Made by a program: the position numbers and the translations under genes. This document shows positions 23,001 through 35,800 of a DNA stretch of 64,000 bases, piece after piece. The stretch covers positions 1 through 64,000 of the forward strand of contig WNNJ02000477.1 of NCBI GenBank assembly GCA_012934845.2, written 5' to 3'. The notes under the pieces were generated by a model. The model made no database searches. It saw only the letters and a list, made by a program, of their open reading frames with translations, and was not told where the DNA came from. This stretch comes from Pomphorhynchus laevis (lineage: Eukaryota > Acanthocephala > Palaeacanthocephala > Echinorhynchida > Pomphorhynchidae). Within the stretch, counting starts at the first letter, position 1. Every line of letters starts with the position of its first letter.

Positions 23001-26000
23001 TTTATTTTTGGTTTATATATTAAAAAGCTTTATAGATGTGAGTCATATTTGAATTATATATGTTAGGGTTATTCGTTTTTGGATCATATATTTATAAGCT
23101 TTATGAATATGAGTCATACTTAAATTATGCATTTTAGGGTTTTACTTTATTAGATTATGTATAAATAATTTGTATATGTTAGTCATATTTGAATTATTTA
23201 TTTTAGGGTTGTTCATTTTTGGATTTTATGTTTATAAGTTATAAATGTTGGCCATATTTGATTATACATTTTAGGGTTATTTATTGTTCGATCATGTATT
23301 TATAAGTTCCAGATATGTGAGTCATTTTTGAATTATGCAATTTAGTGTTATTCATTTTTAGATCATACATTAATAAGTTATATATGTGCGTAATATTTGA
23401 ATTATAACTTATACGGTTTTTCATTTTTGGATCCTACGTTTATAAGTTATATTTGTTAGTCATATTGTAATTATACATAAGAGGGTTGTTTATATTTGTA
23501 TTTTATATTTATAAGTTTTATATATGTAAGTCATATTTGAATCATGTATTTAAGGGCTTTCATTTTTGGATCAAACATTTATAAGTTATATTTAGGCCAT
23601 ATTTAAATTATACATTTTAGGGTTATTCGTTTTTGGATAAACATTTATAAGTTACATATTTTGGTCATATTTAAATTATACATTTTAGTGTTATTCATTA
23701 ATGGATCAAACATTTATAAGTTATATATATTAGCCATATTTGAATACTACATGTTAGTGCTTTTCATTTTTGGATCATATCATTACAAGTTATATATGTG
23801 AGTTATATTTGAATTAAAAATTTAATGGTTGTTCATTTTTGGATCATACATTTATAAAATATATATGTGAGTCATATTTGAATTATACATTTTAGGTTTT
23901 TTATTTTTGGATCATACATTTAAAAGTTATAAATGTGAGTCATATTTGAATTATACATTTTAGGGATATTCCTTTTGGGATCATACATTTACAAATTATA
24001 TATCTTGGTCATATTTGAATTATACATTTAATGGTTATTCATTTTATGATCATATATTTATAAGTTATATATGTGAGTCATATTTGAATTACACATGTTA
24101 CGGGTTATTCATATTGTGATAATACATTTATAAGTTGTATATGTGAGTCATATTGTAATTATACATTTTAGGGTAATTCATTTTTGGATTATATATTTAT
24201 AAGTTATATATGTTTGTCCTATTTTAATTATACATTTTAGGGTTATTCATTTTTGGATAATATATTTTTTAAAGTTTTATATATGTGAGTCGTATTTGTC
24301 ATTTATTTAAGGGTTATTCATTTTTGGATCATACATTTATAAGTAATATGTTAGCCATCTTTGAATTATACATTTTAGGTTTATTCGTTTTCTTCATACA
24401 TTTTGGGGTTTTTCCTTTTTGGATAATACATTTATAAGTTATATATGTTAGTCATATTTGAATAATACATGTTAGGGTTTTGCATTTACGGATCATATAT
24501 TTATTACTACTATATGTGAGTCATATTTGAATTATACATTTAAGGGGTTTTCATTTTTTTGGTGGTACCTTTTTAAGTTATAGATGTGAGTCCTATTTGA
24601 ATTATACATTTTAGGGTTATTCATTTTTTGATCATACATTTATAGGTTATATATGTTGGTCATATTTGAATAATCCATTTTTGGGTTATTAATTTTTGGA
24701 TTATATATTTATAAGTTATATATGTTGGTCATATTTGAATTACACATTATAGGGTTATTTATTTTTGATCATATATTTATAAGTTATATATGTGAGTCAT
24801 ATTTGAATTATACATTTTATGGTAATTCATTTTTGGATTATATTTATAAGTTATATATGTGAGTCATATTTGGAATATACATGTTAGGTTTATTTATTTT
24901 TGGATCATACATTTATAAGTTATATATGTGGGTCATAGTTGAAGTACACATTTTAGTCTTATTCATTTTTGGATCAAACATTTATAAGTTATATATGTTG
25001 GTCAAATTTGAATAATACATTTTAGGATTATTGATTTTTGGATCATACATTTATAAGTTATATATGTTAGTCATATTTGAATATTGCATTTTAGGGTTGT
25101 TCATTTTTGGATTATATATTTATAAGTTATATGTGTTTGCCATATTTGAAATTTACATTTTATGGTTATTCGTTTTTGGATCAAACATTTAAAAGTTATA
25201 TATGTTGGTCATATTTAAATTATACATTTTACGGTTATTCATTTTTGGATCATACATTTATAAGTTATAAATGTTAGTCATATTTGAATTATGCATGTTA
25301 TGGTTATTCATTTTTGGATCATATATTTATAAGTTATATATGGGAATCATATTTGTATTATACATTTTAGGGTTATTCATCTTTTGATTGTATATTTATA
25401 AGTTATACATGTTAGTCATTTTTGAATATTGCATTTTAGGGTTGCTCATTTTTGGATTATATATTTATAGGTTACGTGTGTTGGCCATATTTGAAATTTA
25501 CATTTTAGGGTTATTCGTTTTTAGATCAAACATTTAAAAGTTATATATGTTGGTCATATTTAAATTATACATTTTAGGGTTATGCATTTTTGGATCATAC
25601 ATTTATAAGTTATGTATGTGAGCCATATTTGAATTATACATGTTAGGGTAATTCATTATTAGATCATACATTTATAAGTTATATATGTGAGTCATATTGT
25701 AATTATACATTTTAGGGTTATTAAAATTAGGATTATATATTTATAAGTTTTATATATGTGAGTCATATTTAAATCATGCATTTAAAAGTTATTCATTTTT
25801 GAATCATATGTTTATAAGTTTTATATATGTGGGTCATATTTAAATAATGCATTTAAGGGTTATTCATTTTTGGATCATACATTAAAAGGTTATATGTTGG
25901 CCATATTTGAATTATACATTTTAGGGTTATTCATTTTTGGATCATATATTTATAAGTTTAATTAATGTGAGTCATATTTGAATTATAGATGTTAGGGTTA

Positions 26001-26555
26001 TTCATTTTTGGATCATATATTTAATAATTATATATGTTGGTCATATTTGAATTATACATTTTAGGGTTATTCATTTTTGGATTATATATTTATAAGTTAA
26101 ATATATTGCTCATTTTTGAATTTTACATTTTAGGGTTATTCATTTTTGGATCATATATTTATAAGTTATATATATGAGTCATATTTGAATTATACATTTT
26201 AGGGTTTTTCATTTTTGGATGATATATTTATAAGTTATATATGTGAGTCATATTTGAATTATACATTTTAGGGTTATTAATTTTCGATCATATATTTTAT
26301 TAAGTTTTATATATGTGAGTCATATTTGAATCATGTATTTAAGGGTTATTCATTTTTGGATCATACATTTATAAGTTATATATGTTGACCATATTTGAAT
26401 TATACATTTTATGGTTATTCGTTTTTGGATCATACATTTATAAGTTATTTGTGAGTTATATTTGAATTATACATTTTAGGGTTATATATTTTTGGATCAT
26501 GCATATATAAGTTATATATGTGAGTCATATTTGAATTATACATTCTAAGGTAATA
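14076..26555 (+). repeat. 69 bp satellite array, about 180 monomers
   Basis: A unit of 69 bp (for example CATTTATAAG at 21841 and 21910) runs head to tail for about 12.5 kb. Its parts are TTAGGGTTATTCATTTTTGG, ATCATACATTTATAAG, TTATATATGTGAGTC and ATATTTGAATTATACA, that is, four related pieces of about 17 bp. Monomers differ by several to many percent. Blocks of many monomers are shared at multiples of 69 bp: 14945-15500, 21005-21560 and 23365-23830; 17830-18185 and 22516-22865; 25078 and 25425 regions. A short AT insert of GATATAAGATAT type interrupts at about 19515-19635. Because 69 is divisible by three, chance ORFs of 62-75 codons appear; they are by-products. Arrays of this type are usual in heterochromatin. 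Confidence 0.95.
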
Positions 26556-28440
26556 CATTTTTTTTCTGTGAATGTTTACAAAAATATCAGATAAATATTC
26601 ACCTAGATATATAATGTTTATATTTATATAGACATAACATTATGTAAAATATATCATTTTAATGTACCTCTAAATGTTAGTTTCTATCTCAGCATGTGAT
26701 TTCAAATTATTTACATAACTATAAATCGAAATGTAAGAAATTATTACAAAGTATTCAAATCATTTACAAAAGTATAAAGCGAAATGTAAGGAAGCACTAA
26801 TTCGATAGCTATTGAATATGTTAATTGATAAACCCCTTAACAATCTGTATCATGACATATTGTCACAATTTATGTTCTTTCATTTTTGTCTTAATTTTAA
26901 TAAATTTATCTTATTATAACAATGAACCAATGTTCATAATTTGTGTTTCTATAATTTTAATCGGATTATGTCAATTATGAACTTATTTTATTATTAGCTT
27001 ATTGGTTGCTTAGCTTATTGCTTACTTACTATACAATGTCATATATTAAAAATTGAATAAACCGTGAAATTAAATTTTCGACTAATCGAATTGTTACAGA
27101 ATAGCATCGAATAGAGTCATTTACATGTAACTAATCATTTTGTTGGTGTACAGTTTTATTTTTAAGAGCTATCAAAATGAAATTAAAGAGATACGACCAT
27201 TTCGTATTACTCGTCTTTAAATAATTAGTTTAAATAACTACTAATTTGCAATTATGTGAATCGTACAATTATTTTGCTATTTAAATCGTTTAGCATAACG
27301 GATGTCTCTTTGACTCATAAAAATGAGTAGCGAATTTAATCTTGGTTACGAAAAATGCCTTACAAAGTAACGATATGCTTCATAGTTATTACAGAAACGT
27401 TAAAATAAGTTAATTTTCAAAAATTATTTAATTACATAATAAATTGCTTTATTAACTTTGCCATTTTAAATAATCGGCTTGTACAAATATTTACAGATAT
27501 TTAATATTGAGATCTTAAATAATATCATTTTAAATACCATATATAGTTATTTAATATTAAGATATTAATATTAAATATATTATATTAAATATATTAATAT
27601 TAAGAAATTGGTCCCCATTTTTATGAAACATTTATGCCTGATTTGATTTAGTATTTTAAAGCTAGCATCGACGGCAATCATTTATAATCATTTAATTATA
27701 AATGATTTCTATAATAACATAGTAAAAGTTTACTAAATCAGTTATATTAAATCATTTACATATACAAATATTTATGGTTATTAAAATTGATAAATTTTAA
27801 TAACGATTAAATTTATTTTATTATTTTATTTTTATATCAAAACCCTTATCATTTTGATTATCAATCAATTTTATATCGTAAATTTCATAGCTTTTATTAT
27901 TATTTCGGTTTATTCATTATTTCGGTTGATTTTTATTTCAGTTGATTCACCGCTATTTGCGTTTTCTATAAATACAAGAACTGTATAGTTCAAGATGTAA
28001 TTTTATATTTTGTCCTTTAAAAATGGCATCATTTTCTACGATGCTAAAACATCGTAGAAAGTTTAATTTTTAAAAGCACAAAGCCAAAGCCATTAGGTCA
28101 GGGATCGAATGTGTCGGCAAAACGCATGCACAACTGTTAAACCTCCTAATAAGGTTAAGAAAATATTTTTTGTAATAGATAGGATAAACCGAATTACTTG
28201 TAAATAAAAATTAATTTATAAAAATATTAATAAATTATTAATTAAATAATTAATTAAAATTAATTCTGGCCGATCACTTAACTGAAGTTGTATATTTTGT
28301 GTTATAAATCAATGTAGAAATTGAAATATTTATTCTTATAGAACAAAGATTAATAATTAATAATTTTAAAAAAGTATGATTAATTTTTTGTATGGTTAAT
28401 TATCGTACTAAAAATACTTTTTATTTTCGGTTACGGAAGC
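26556..28440. other. AT-rich intergenic stretch
   Basis: No gene seen. One clean hairpin at 28033-28060 (TTTCTACGATG, 6 nt loop, CATCGTAGAAA) stands out; its role is unknown. Confidence 0.5.
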
Positions 28441-29300
28441 TACAACTTACGTTGAATGCGTTGAATAAGGGATTAAGACTTAACACTACTGCCCGTAAGA
28501 ACATTACGCCATTTTGATTGACTTATGTAAAGGCTTGATATTGTAGATCGCCATATTCTGCTTACTAAACTCTTGACGATCATGAATCTTTTAGAACCAA
28601 TTCTAAAGCTTTTACATTCTATTCTACTACAACTAAGTTCTCTGCTTATTTTAACAGGTATAAGCTTATCGGAAGCTTTTCTGACTGATCAGGGTATCCT
28701 ACATGGCCATCATTTGAGACCCTTTTTTCTTGGCTGATCTATCGCTCAAACTCAGAAACTCTTTAGTTAATTTAACTTCAGTGTTTTTAGCTTATAGTTT
28801 GGTGATGCGAGCTGATAGTCAACAAGATGCCCAAAGGCTTTTAATAATCTAGATGTATATTGTACTACGAAAAAAGTCAGTAAACATCGCAAAATCAAAG
28901 GTGGTAAAGTTTGGGAGGCGATGAAGGTCGGCTAATAATGATGTTTCTGTGTTAGAGGATGAAATCTTTGATTTCTCAGTGATTCATATTCTCACAAGAC
29001 GGACTTTTACCAAACATTTCAATAATAACTATGTGAAGATAGCTATGGCAACATCTGCAGCAGCTCCGCGTTAAGGTACATGTCATTTCAAGAAGCGCTA
29101 CGTAATTTTAAGGTTCGTTCAATTATTGACTATAAGCGATTTGGGTGGATTTAAAATCAATGAATTTATAGCTTATAGACACGTGGTTGGCTTCATTAAG
29201 AGAATCTTTGGAATTTATCCTAAATGATCATCTTCAGTAGTGGATTTCTACCGCGACTGCGCACTTATCTGTTTAAATCCGTGAAGTTATGGATTTACTA
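28441..29300 (+). pseudogene. Decayed non-LTR retrotransposon, reverse-transcriptase 3' half
   Basis: This stretch is less AT-rich than its surroundings. Pieces in shifting plus-strand frames still read like LINE RT: TDQGILHGH near 28690 (where PQGxxL.P is expected), MRADSQQDAQRLL near 28810 (after the YADD box), KSKVVKF near 28900, and TRRTFTKHFNNNYVKIA-type sequence near 29000 (the thumb region that follows). Then comes VGFIKRIFGIYPK near 29200. I infer an old, multiply broken LINE; the clade cannot be fixed. It lies just downstream of the LRRFIP gene, in the opposite orientation. Confidence 0.5.
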
Positions 29301-29424
29301 ATAACCGACGAATTTAGTTACGAATTAGCGCATTTTTCGAAAAAAAAAGAATTACTGTAAATCTAGAGTGTATGCCTACAGCAGTAATGAACCAAGTTGC
29401 TTGGTCACGTCAGAGAGCGTCCAA

Positions 29425-29520
29425 AAAAGCTTGGGTTGATAGATAGGTTGGGTTCATGGAGAGCTTGGGTTTATGAACCCAAGCGTGAAAACCTTGGGTT
29501 CATGGATACTAACTGCACGT
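29425..29520 (+). repeat. Short CTTGGGTT repeats with a hairpin
   Basis: AGCTTGGGTT or CCTTGGGTTCATGG-like words occur four times in about 90 bp, and CTTGGGTT-TATG-AACCCAAG forms an 8 bp hairpin. It may be the tail of the neighbouring LINE relic. Confidence 0.5.
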
Positions 29521-29596
29521 CTGTATAGGTTTGAGTTAATGCTGCTTTAGGATCATTTAATAAAAATGAATCGATTAAAGTCACAATATGCTAAAA

Positions 29597-29602
29597 TTTA
29601 TT
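29597..29602 (-). promoter_or_regulatory. Polyadenylation signal candidate for the LRRFIP gene
   Basis: AATAAA on the minus strand, about 110 bases after the stop codon at 29714-29712. Confidence 0.5.
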
Positions 29603-29711
29603 TTTAAAGAAATCACACAACAAAATCTGGCATTACAGAATCTAATAAAGCACAAAACAAAAGTCACGTAAAATACGACATAATCTAACATACAAAAAAT
29701 GACGCAATGTG

Positions 29712-29852
29712 TTAGGTATCTGGTCGTTTTACTAACGTAGAATTAAGTAAAGTACTATCTTTTTGTCTCGAGTCTCGTGTTCGCAAAATACGTAACCGCA
29801 AAAGATCGTTTGAATGTGTTAGCTCTTCAAAAGCTTGTCGTGCCTCTCTAAG
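29712..29852 (-). CDS. LRRFIP2: LRRFIP exon 10 (terminal, with stop)
   Basis: Acceptor TTTTAG before CTTAGAGAGG. Encodes 46 residues beginning LREARQAFEELTHSNDLLRL, then TAA. It corresponds to the C-terminal LRTALDKIEEME region of the family; the last 20 or so residues are not conserved. Confidence 0.9.
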   Translation of the reverse strand, partial: LREARQAFEELTHSNDLLRLRILRTRDSRQKDSTLLNSTLVKRPDT

Positions 29853-32800
29853 CTAAAATTAAAATCATCATAATTAGAGTCACATTAAATAATATAAATT
29901 TGATATCATGAAAATGTGTGACGAAAATTAAAATGAACATTTTATAATTTAATAATTAAAGAAAAATAAGAGTAAAATTTTAATACGGTATATCCAGATC
30001 CAATGACATCAAGAAGTGAAACACGATATTAAGTGAAGATGATTTTTCTTACCTGACCATAAATGCGCAATAAAATATTAAATATTTTAAAATTTAAATT
30101 TGAGTGCATTATATATTTTTTTATCTAATTTCAACTAAAATATGTTTTTAGAATCTCAAAATTGAAAAAAAAATCTTTTAGATTTTTTAAATTAAAAAAA
30201 TTTATTAAATCTTTTAATCTTTTTTAGATCTCTCTAAAAAATCTTTTATTTTAGAAAGCATATACTTGCGACCATGAGGTTGCCAATGAACACATTACTT
30301 CAAAAATTAGTGACTAAAATTAGGGTTATAGTTGTATTCGCATTAAATTTCTTAATCAATTAGTTGAACATTTGCGTTTCTTAAAATATATATATATTCT
30401 GTATAACAAAATCAAGCAAAGCAAAAGTATCAAAGCCAAGTGCATCGAATTGAAAAAAGAAAGTTGCGTGTATTTACATGGATCAACTATAAAGTCAATA
30501 TCCGTAATTAGAAATCACGATAAAAAAACTCTATCGAGGAACTTAATAGTTCCTCGATTTCTGTTTAAACAAAATTAAACATAAACAGAATGCTTTGACG
30601 TTTAATTTTTCAGAGTAAAAGGGTAAAAGTTTTGTTGTATAAATTGAAATTGTCTTTAAATTTAATATTTATATTTAATTGAAATTTAATATAAATTAAT
30701 CTAGGATTACTCATCATTTCTAATTTTTATCTCATAAATGCGTGGCACTTGGTTTTACTAAGAGCTTAAAAACGAACAATGCTATCAAAGCTTTGTTTGC
30801 TTTTGATGTGTTCTGTTTTCTAGATTCGATCTGCTAAGATAAATAGAAAAACGCAAGGTACGAAGATAATAAATATAACTTTCATTTTGGCATTTGACGA
30901 TGTCAAATGCTATTTAAAAACAAAATATTAAACAACAATAAGAATCTCGTTCTTATTTTCGTTTTAATTTTAAAAGACAAACTTTATTATTATCAAGAAA
31001 TTGATAAACTCCGTCGCGTTAAACTTTTGATGACAGATTTTCATTTAAAATAGACGTAAATGTGTTATATATGTTTTCAAATTAAAAATATTTAAATAAT
31101 TTAAATATTAAAATAATATTTAAATAATAAAGTAATTTTTTATAACTATTGTATTGATAAATCTGACTACAATAGCCGTCGAAATAATTTCAGTTTGTAA
31201 TTACAGTGTTTTGATATCAGAACGAGATTAATTTTATCACTGTTTGAAATGGAATAATGGAAATAAAGTTTATAGAATATTTTGCTAAAATCATTCCTTA
31301 TCATTTCATTGTTTTGTTGTTCGAATTTTAATTTTGTTCATGACCAATAAATATGTATGCAACATTCTAACAAACTACATAATAATAAAACCATTACAAA
31401 ATTGTATTAAATATATTTTCAGATTCAGAATTATCATGCAGCTAAATGGAATCAATGATACACATTTACAAAATGTTTATCATCTGAATGAAAAGGTTCA
31501 TTGAGGAGTTAACAATAAATATTAGTTTGATACAAATGAAACCATTTTCTGTCGAAATTTCAAACATTTTGCGTTAATAACATAATCCAGAAGGATTGTA
31601 AGTTTCTTTTATTCCAGCAATGACTTGAGAAAAACTTGAGTTAATGAAGTAACAACTTATCACTAATTAAGCATTGCTGACAATGCGTCCGTTTATATCT
31701 CATAAATTTTCAGTTTGAAACGTAAAAGCACACGACTCGCGTTTAAAACAATCATCTAATGTTTAGAGTACACACTGCGATAGATAAAGAAACTAAATTC
31801 AAAGTGCTATTATCTCCATTGAATAGAGAAATCAAAACTAGCGAAAAATAAAAAGGGCTGCATCACACAGGGCAAGGGCAAAACGCGTACGCGTGTTATA
31901 TACATTTAACCTGTTCATTTTAGTTATTTAGGTATGACCATCGCCGTGCTTCAATGGGATTCACGGAAAGATGTCTTCTTGAATACAAGCTATCACGAAT
32001 GTTACTAGGCGGTTGAATTGGATTAGCAAATCGTGACCATGGAAGCTTAAAACAACATTCGTCCGATAGTTTCATTGTACCGAATTAGTATGAAAACATC
32101 AATAATAAACATGTTGTTTACCTCGCGTTTAAGCTTTCGTTTCTCTTCTGTTTGATCTACTTCATTCTTTTCTAGATCTGAGATGATTTCCTTGTGACGA
32201 TTAAGACCGTTTTCCATTCGAAGTTTCTAGAACAATACAACGATGCAATACTATTTAGTAATTGACTAATTATTCTCGTAAAACCAAATTACTTGACGCA
32301 ATTTAAAAAATTAAAAATTTAAAATATTATTTATATTATTAAACAGCATAAGTAAACTGCAATATATAGGCAAACATATCAAATGTTAAAAACTATGCTT
32401 AGGTAACACATATATAATATACAGCATAATAGTCAAACTATATTTCATAAGCATATAATAAGATATAAATATAAAAATATGATATTAAAAACTGTAAATT
32501 ATTTATTTTAGAACATATTGTTGAAGAAAATAAGACAATATTAAATCAAAAGCTATTAGAAAGAGAAGATTTTTGGATTAAAACGCTTAATTCCATGTAC
32601 CTATTAGGATTGAATGACGTGGTACAAGGAATTGGCAGAAGTAGTATAGTACATAATAAACAACTATATTATAATAATCCGGTTAAACGCAAACCAAGAA
32701 GTCATGGTGATAAAAGGAATAAGAAAAATAGAGTTAAAAATATTAAAAAAGATATGTATATAAATGAACAATTAGAAATATTAAAACAACTTTTAAGAGA

Positions 32801-35800
32801 TAATAAGCTGAAAGATCTTTATGTAAATAAAAGACGTTTTGCTAAAAATATCATTTGTTCATTACATCAAAGATTAATTAACGACTATGATATGCTAAGT
32901 TGTATAATAGACAGTTATTGTAATACAAAATACTATAATCGTACAATAAATGTTAATAATAACAACAGAAAATATACATTAACCATAAACTTCATTAATA
33001 CATGTATAGATAACATAAATATAGCCGGACTTTTAAATAATTTTAAAAGTAAAGAAATAAAAGGGTCGGATTTGAGTAAATATATTCTTAAAATAAGGTA
33101 TAAACTCCTACCACCATTAGGACGAAAAATTTGTAATTATAAAGAATTGAAATCAATATGTAACGATAATATTAGAAACCTAATGGAAACAGAATGCAAT
33201 TGTAAGTCTTAGTTTTGATAAAATAAATGAACATATATGTACCCATAATCTAGAATTAATTGGAAACAATGAATTAAGGAAAATAATATCAAAATGGTAT
33301 AAATATTGATTAAATAATAGTGAACCCGCTTAATTATCGGGTGGCCTTACGTCTTTTGACAACGCGATCGTGTGGCTTTGACGTGTGCTTACATAGAAGT
33401 CAATGGAGAGTACATGCTCAAGATTTGAACCCCGTATATAGAGTTTACAGTGCACATCCATCCATCATTCAACCACGCGGGGCCTTTTTAATAAAAGCCA
33501 CGCGGGGCTAATTTTAATAAAAAAAAACATTTATGTACCAATAATCTAGAATAAATTGAAAAATGAATAAGAAAAATGTTATCAAAAGTGTATAAATATA
33601 CATCAAATAAAAACGATAAAAATAAAATTTACCATTCGTTATATAATAACCTAAATGCTTACTTTGGTAAGCTGATTAATAATGAAAGCTTAAATACATC
33701 AAAGATAAAGATTTGGAAAACTTATATATTAGATAAAATTAGAGAAAAATGAAAATAACAAACAATTATAAAAGGAAAGATCAAATTAATAAAGATATGT
33801 ATGCAGAACTTACCAAATTAGAGGATAACCTTATAATAACAACTATTGGTAAAGCTAGTAATAACTTTGTCTTCATATGCAAAAAGCTTTATTATGATAT
33901 ACTAATGAAAGAAGTTATTTCTAATGATTTAAATGTAAATCCAACATATGAATGTAGTGATTTAAATTTAGAAACAATTATTACAAGTCATTTTTCTATA
34001 ATGAAAAACAAGGGTATAAAAATTGAATCAGATAATAAAACTATACCTATATTATATTGGAATCCAAAATTACATAAAAATCCAATAAAACCTAGGTTCA
34101 TATGTAGTGCGTTTAAATGTACATTAAAACAACTTTCTGTCTATATGAATAAAATACTTAAAGTAATTAAAGCACACTTTAAAAAATATTGCAAGGTAAT
34201 CGAAATTAATACTGGTATAAAACACTATTTCAGAATACTTAAAGTAATTAAAGCACACTTTATTTAACCAATAGTTGTTATTATAAGGTTATCCTCTAAT
34301 TTGGTAAGTTCTGCATACATATCTTTATTAATTTTATCTTTCCTTTTATTATAATATATATTTACTTAACGTAGCAAATGCGTGCCAGCTGCACGCTTAC
34401 AAGTCTACCAACAAAAAATAAAAAGTCAAGCAGATAAATTGTTTAAATGGGATCGGATTAGGAGTTTGTAACACGGCAAGGAGGTTCATTGCCGTATATG
34501 AATAACAGATTATCTACGAGAGAGGAGCAGTCACAGGGAAGGAGCGGAAGCCAAAAGAGGTAGAGTAGTTTGGGACATGTAAAAGAAGGGAATTACGGGA
34601 ACGCAAGGAACAGCAAACAGGACGAGAATTATCGAGAAAATGAAGGTTGAGAAATAAAAGGGTATGAAAAGGTTATGGGATGTATGATCAAAATTACGAA
34701 GACGGAGGAGAATCCTGACAACTGCGTTGACAATGCATTGTAGGGGAAAAGAGTAAATTTAGGTGAGTTGAAAAATAGACTAAAAAAGTAGTCGAGTCTT
34801 GAGAATAAGAGAGAAAATATGAGAATCATACAAGGAAAATAGATCAATCTACGAATTTTATGGAGGTTGCGGAGAATCAAGGTAGATGAGCGTACTTTAT
34901 CCCTAACGAAAGGTTTAAGTGAAAGTCGGTTATCGAAATAAAAGCCTAGTACAACGAGATTAATAACGATAGGAAGAATTGCAGAAGTTAATGATACGGG
35001 AGGAGGATCTAAGCCGAAGCGTCGAGGAAGGATCCACATTATTTTTGATTTATTATGACTCAGAGAAAGGCGAAGCGAAGAAAGATGATTGAAAATTGAG
35101 ACAAGTAAAAGAAGGGACATGTAAAAGAAGGGAATTACGAGAACGCAAATAACAGTAAACAGGACGAGAATTGTCGAGAAAAAAAAGGTTGAGAAATGAA
35201 GGAGTATGAAAAGTTATAAGGCGAAAATCAATATCAAGAAGACGAATTTGAACACGACAATAAATGGTAGGCAAATCGAGAGAAACAAAATCGTGTGATG
35301 TATGATCAAAACGACGAAGACGGAGGAGAACTCGTGCGGCTGCAATGATGATGCTTTGTAAAGGAATAAGATTGTATTTAGGTGAGTAGGAAAATAGACT
35401 AAGACAGTAATCAAGTAATTACTATCTTAGTAATCAAGTTACTAAGATAGTAATCTTGATAAAATGAAAGATATGAGAGTCATACATTAAGGGAAATCGA
35501 TCAATCTACGAACTTGACGGAGGTTGCGGAGTATCAAGGTAGATGAGCGTACTTTATCTCTAACGAAAGGTTTAAGTGAAAGTCTTTTGTCGAAATGGAA
35601 GCCTAGAAAAACGAGATTGTCAATGATAGGCAGAATTGTCGAAGCTCCGAGGAAGGATCCGCATTATTTTTGATTTATGAGGATTCGGAGAAAGACGAAG
35701 AGAAGAACGATGATTGAAAATTGAGACAAGACAATTGGAAGCAGAAACACTAAGATCATGAATACGATAACAGGTGCATGAGCATAGATGAGAATGTCAT

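Noticed and set aside
14076-26555. TTAGGGTTA in many monomers as a telomeric signal
   Set aside because: It occurs once per 69 bp within an unrelated unit, never as tandem TTAGGG.
14076-26555. Regular repeat spacing as a CRISPR array
   Set aside because: There are no unique spacers; the whole unit repeats, and the host is an animal.
30372-30578. 68-codon frame in LRRFIP intron 9
   Set aside because: Low-complexity, no homology pattern, no supporting context.
33429-33448. A functional tRNA gene at the B-box-like site
   Set aside because: No acceptor stem, anticodon arm or convincing A box; at most a SINE relic.
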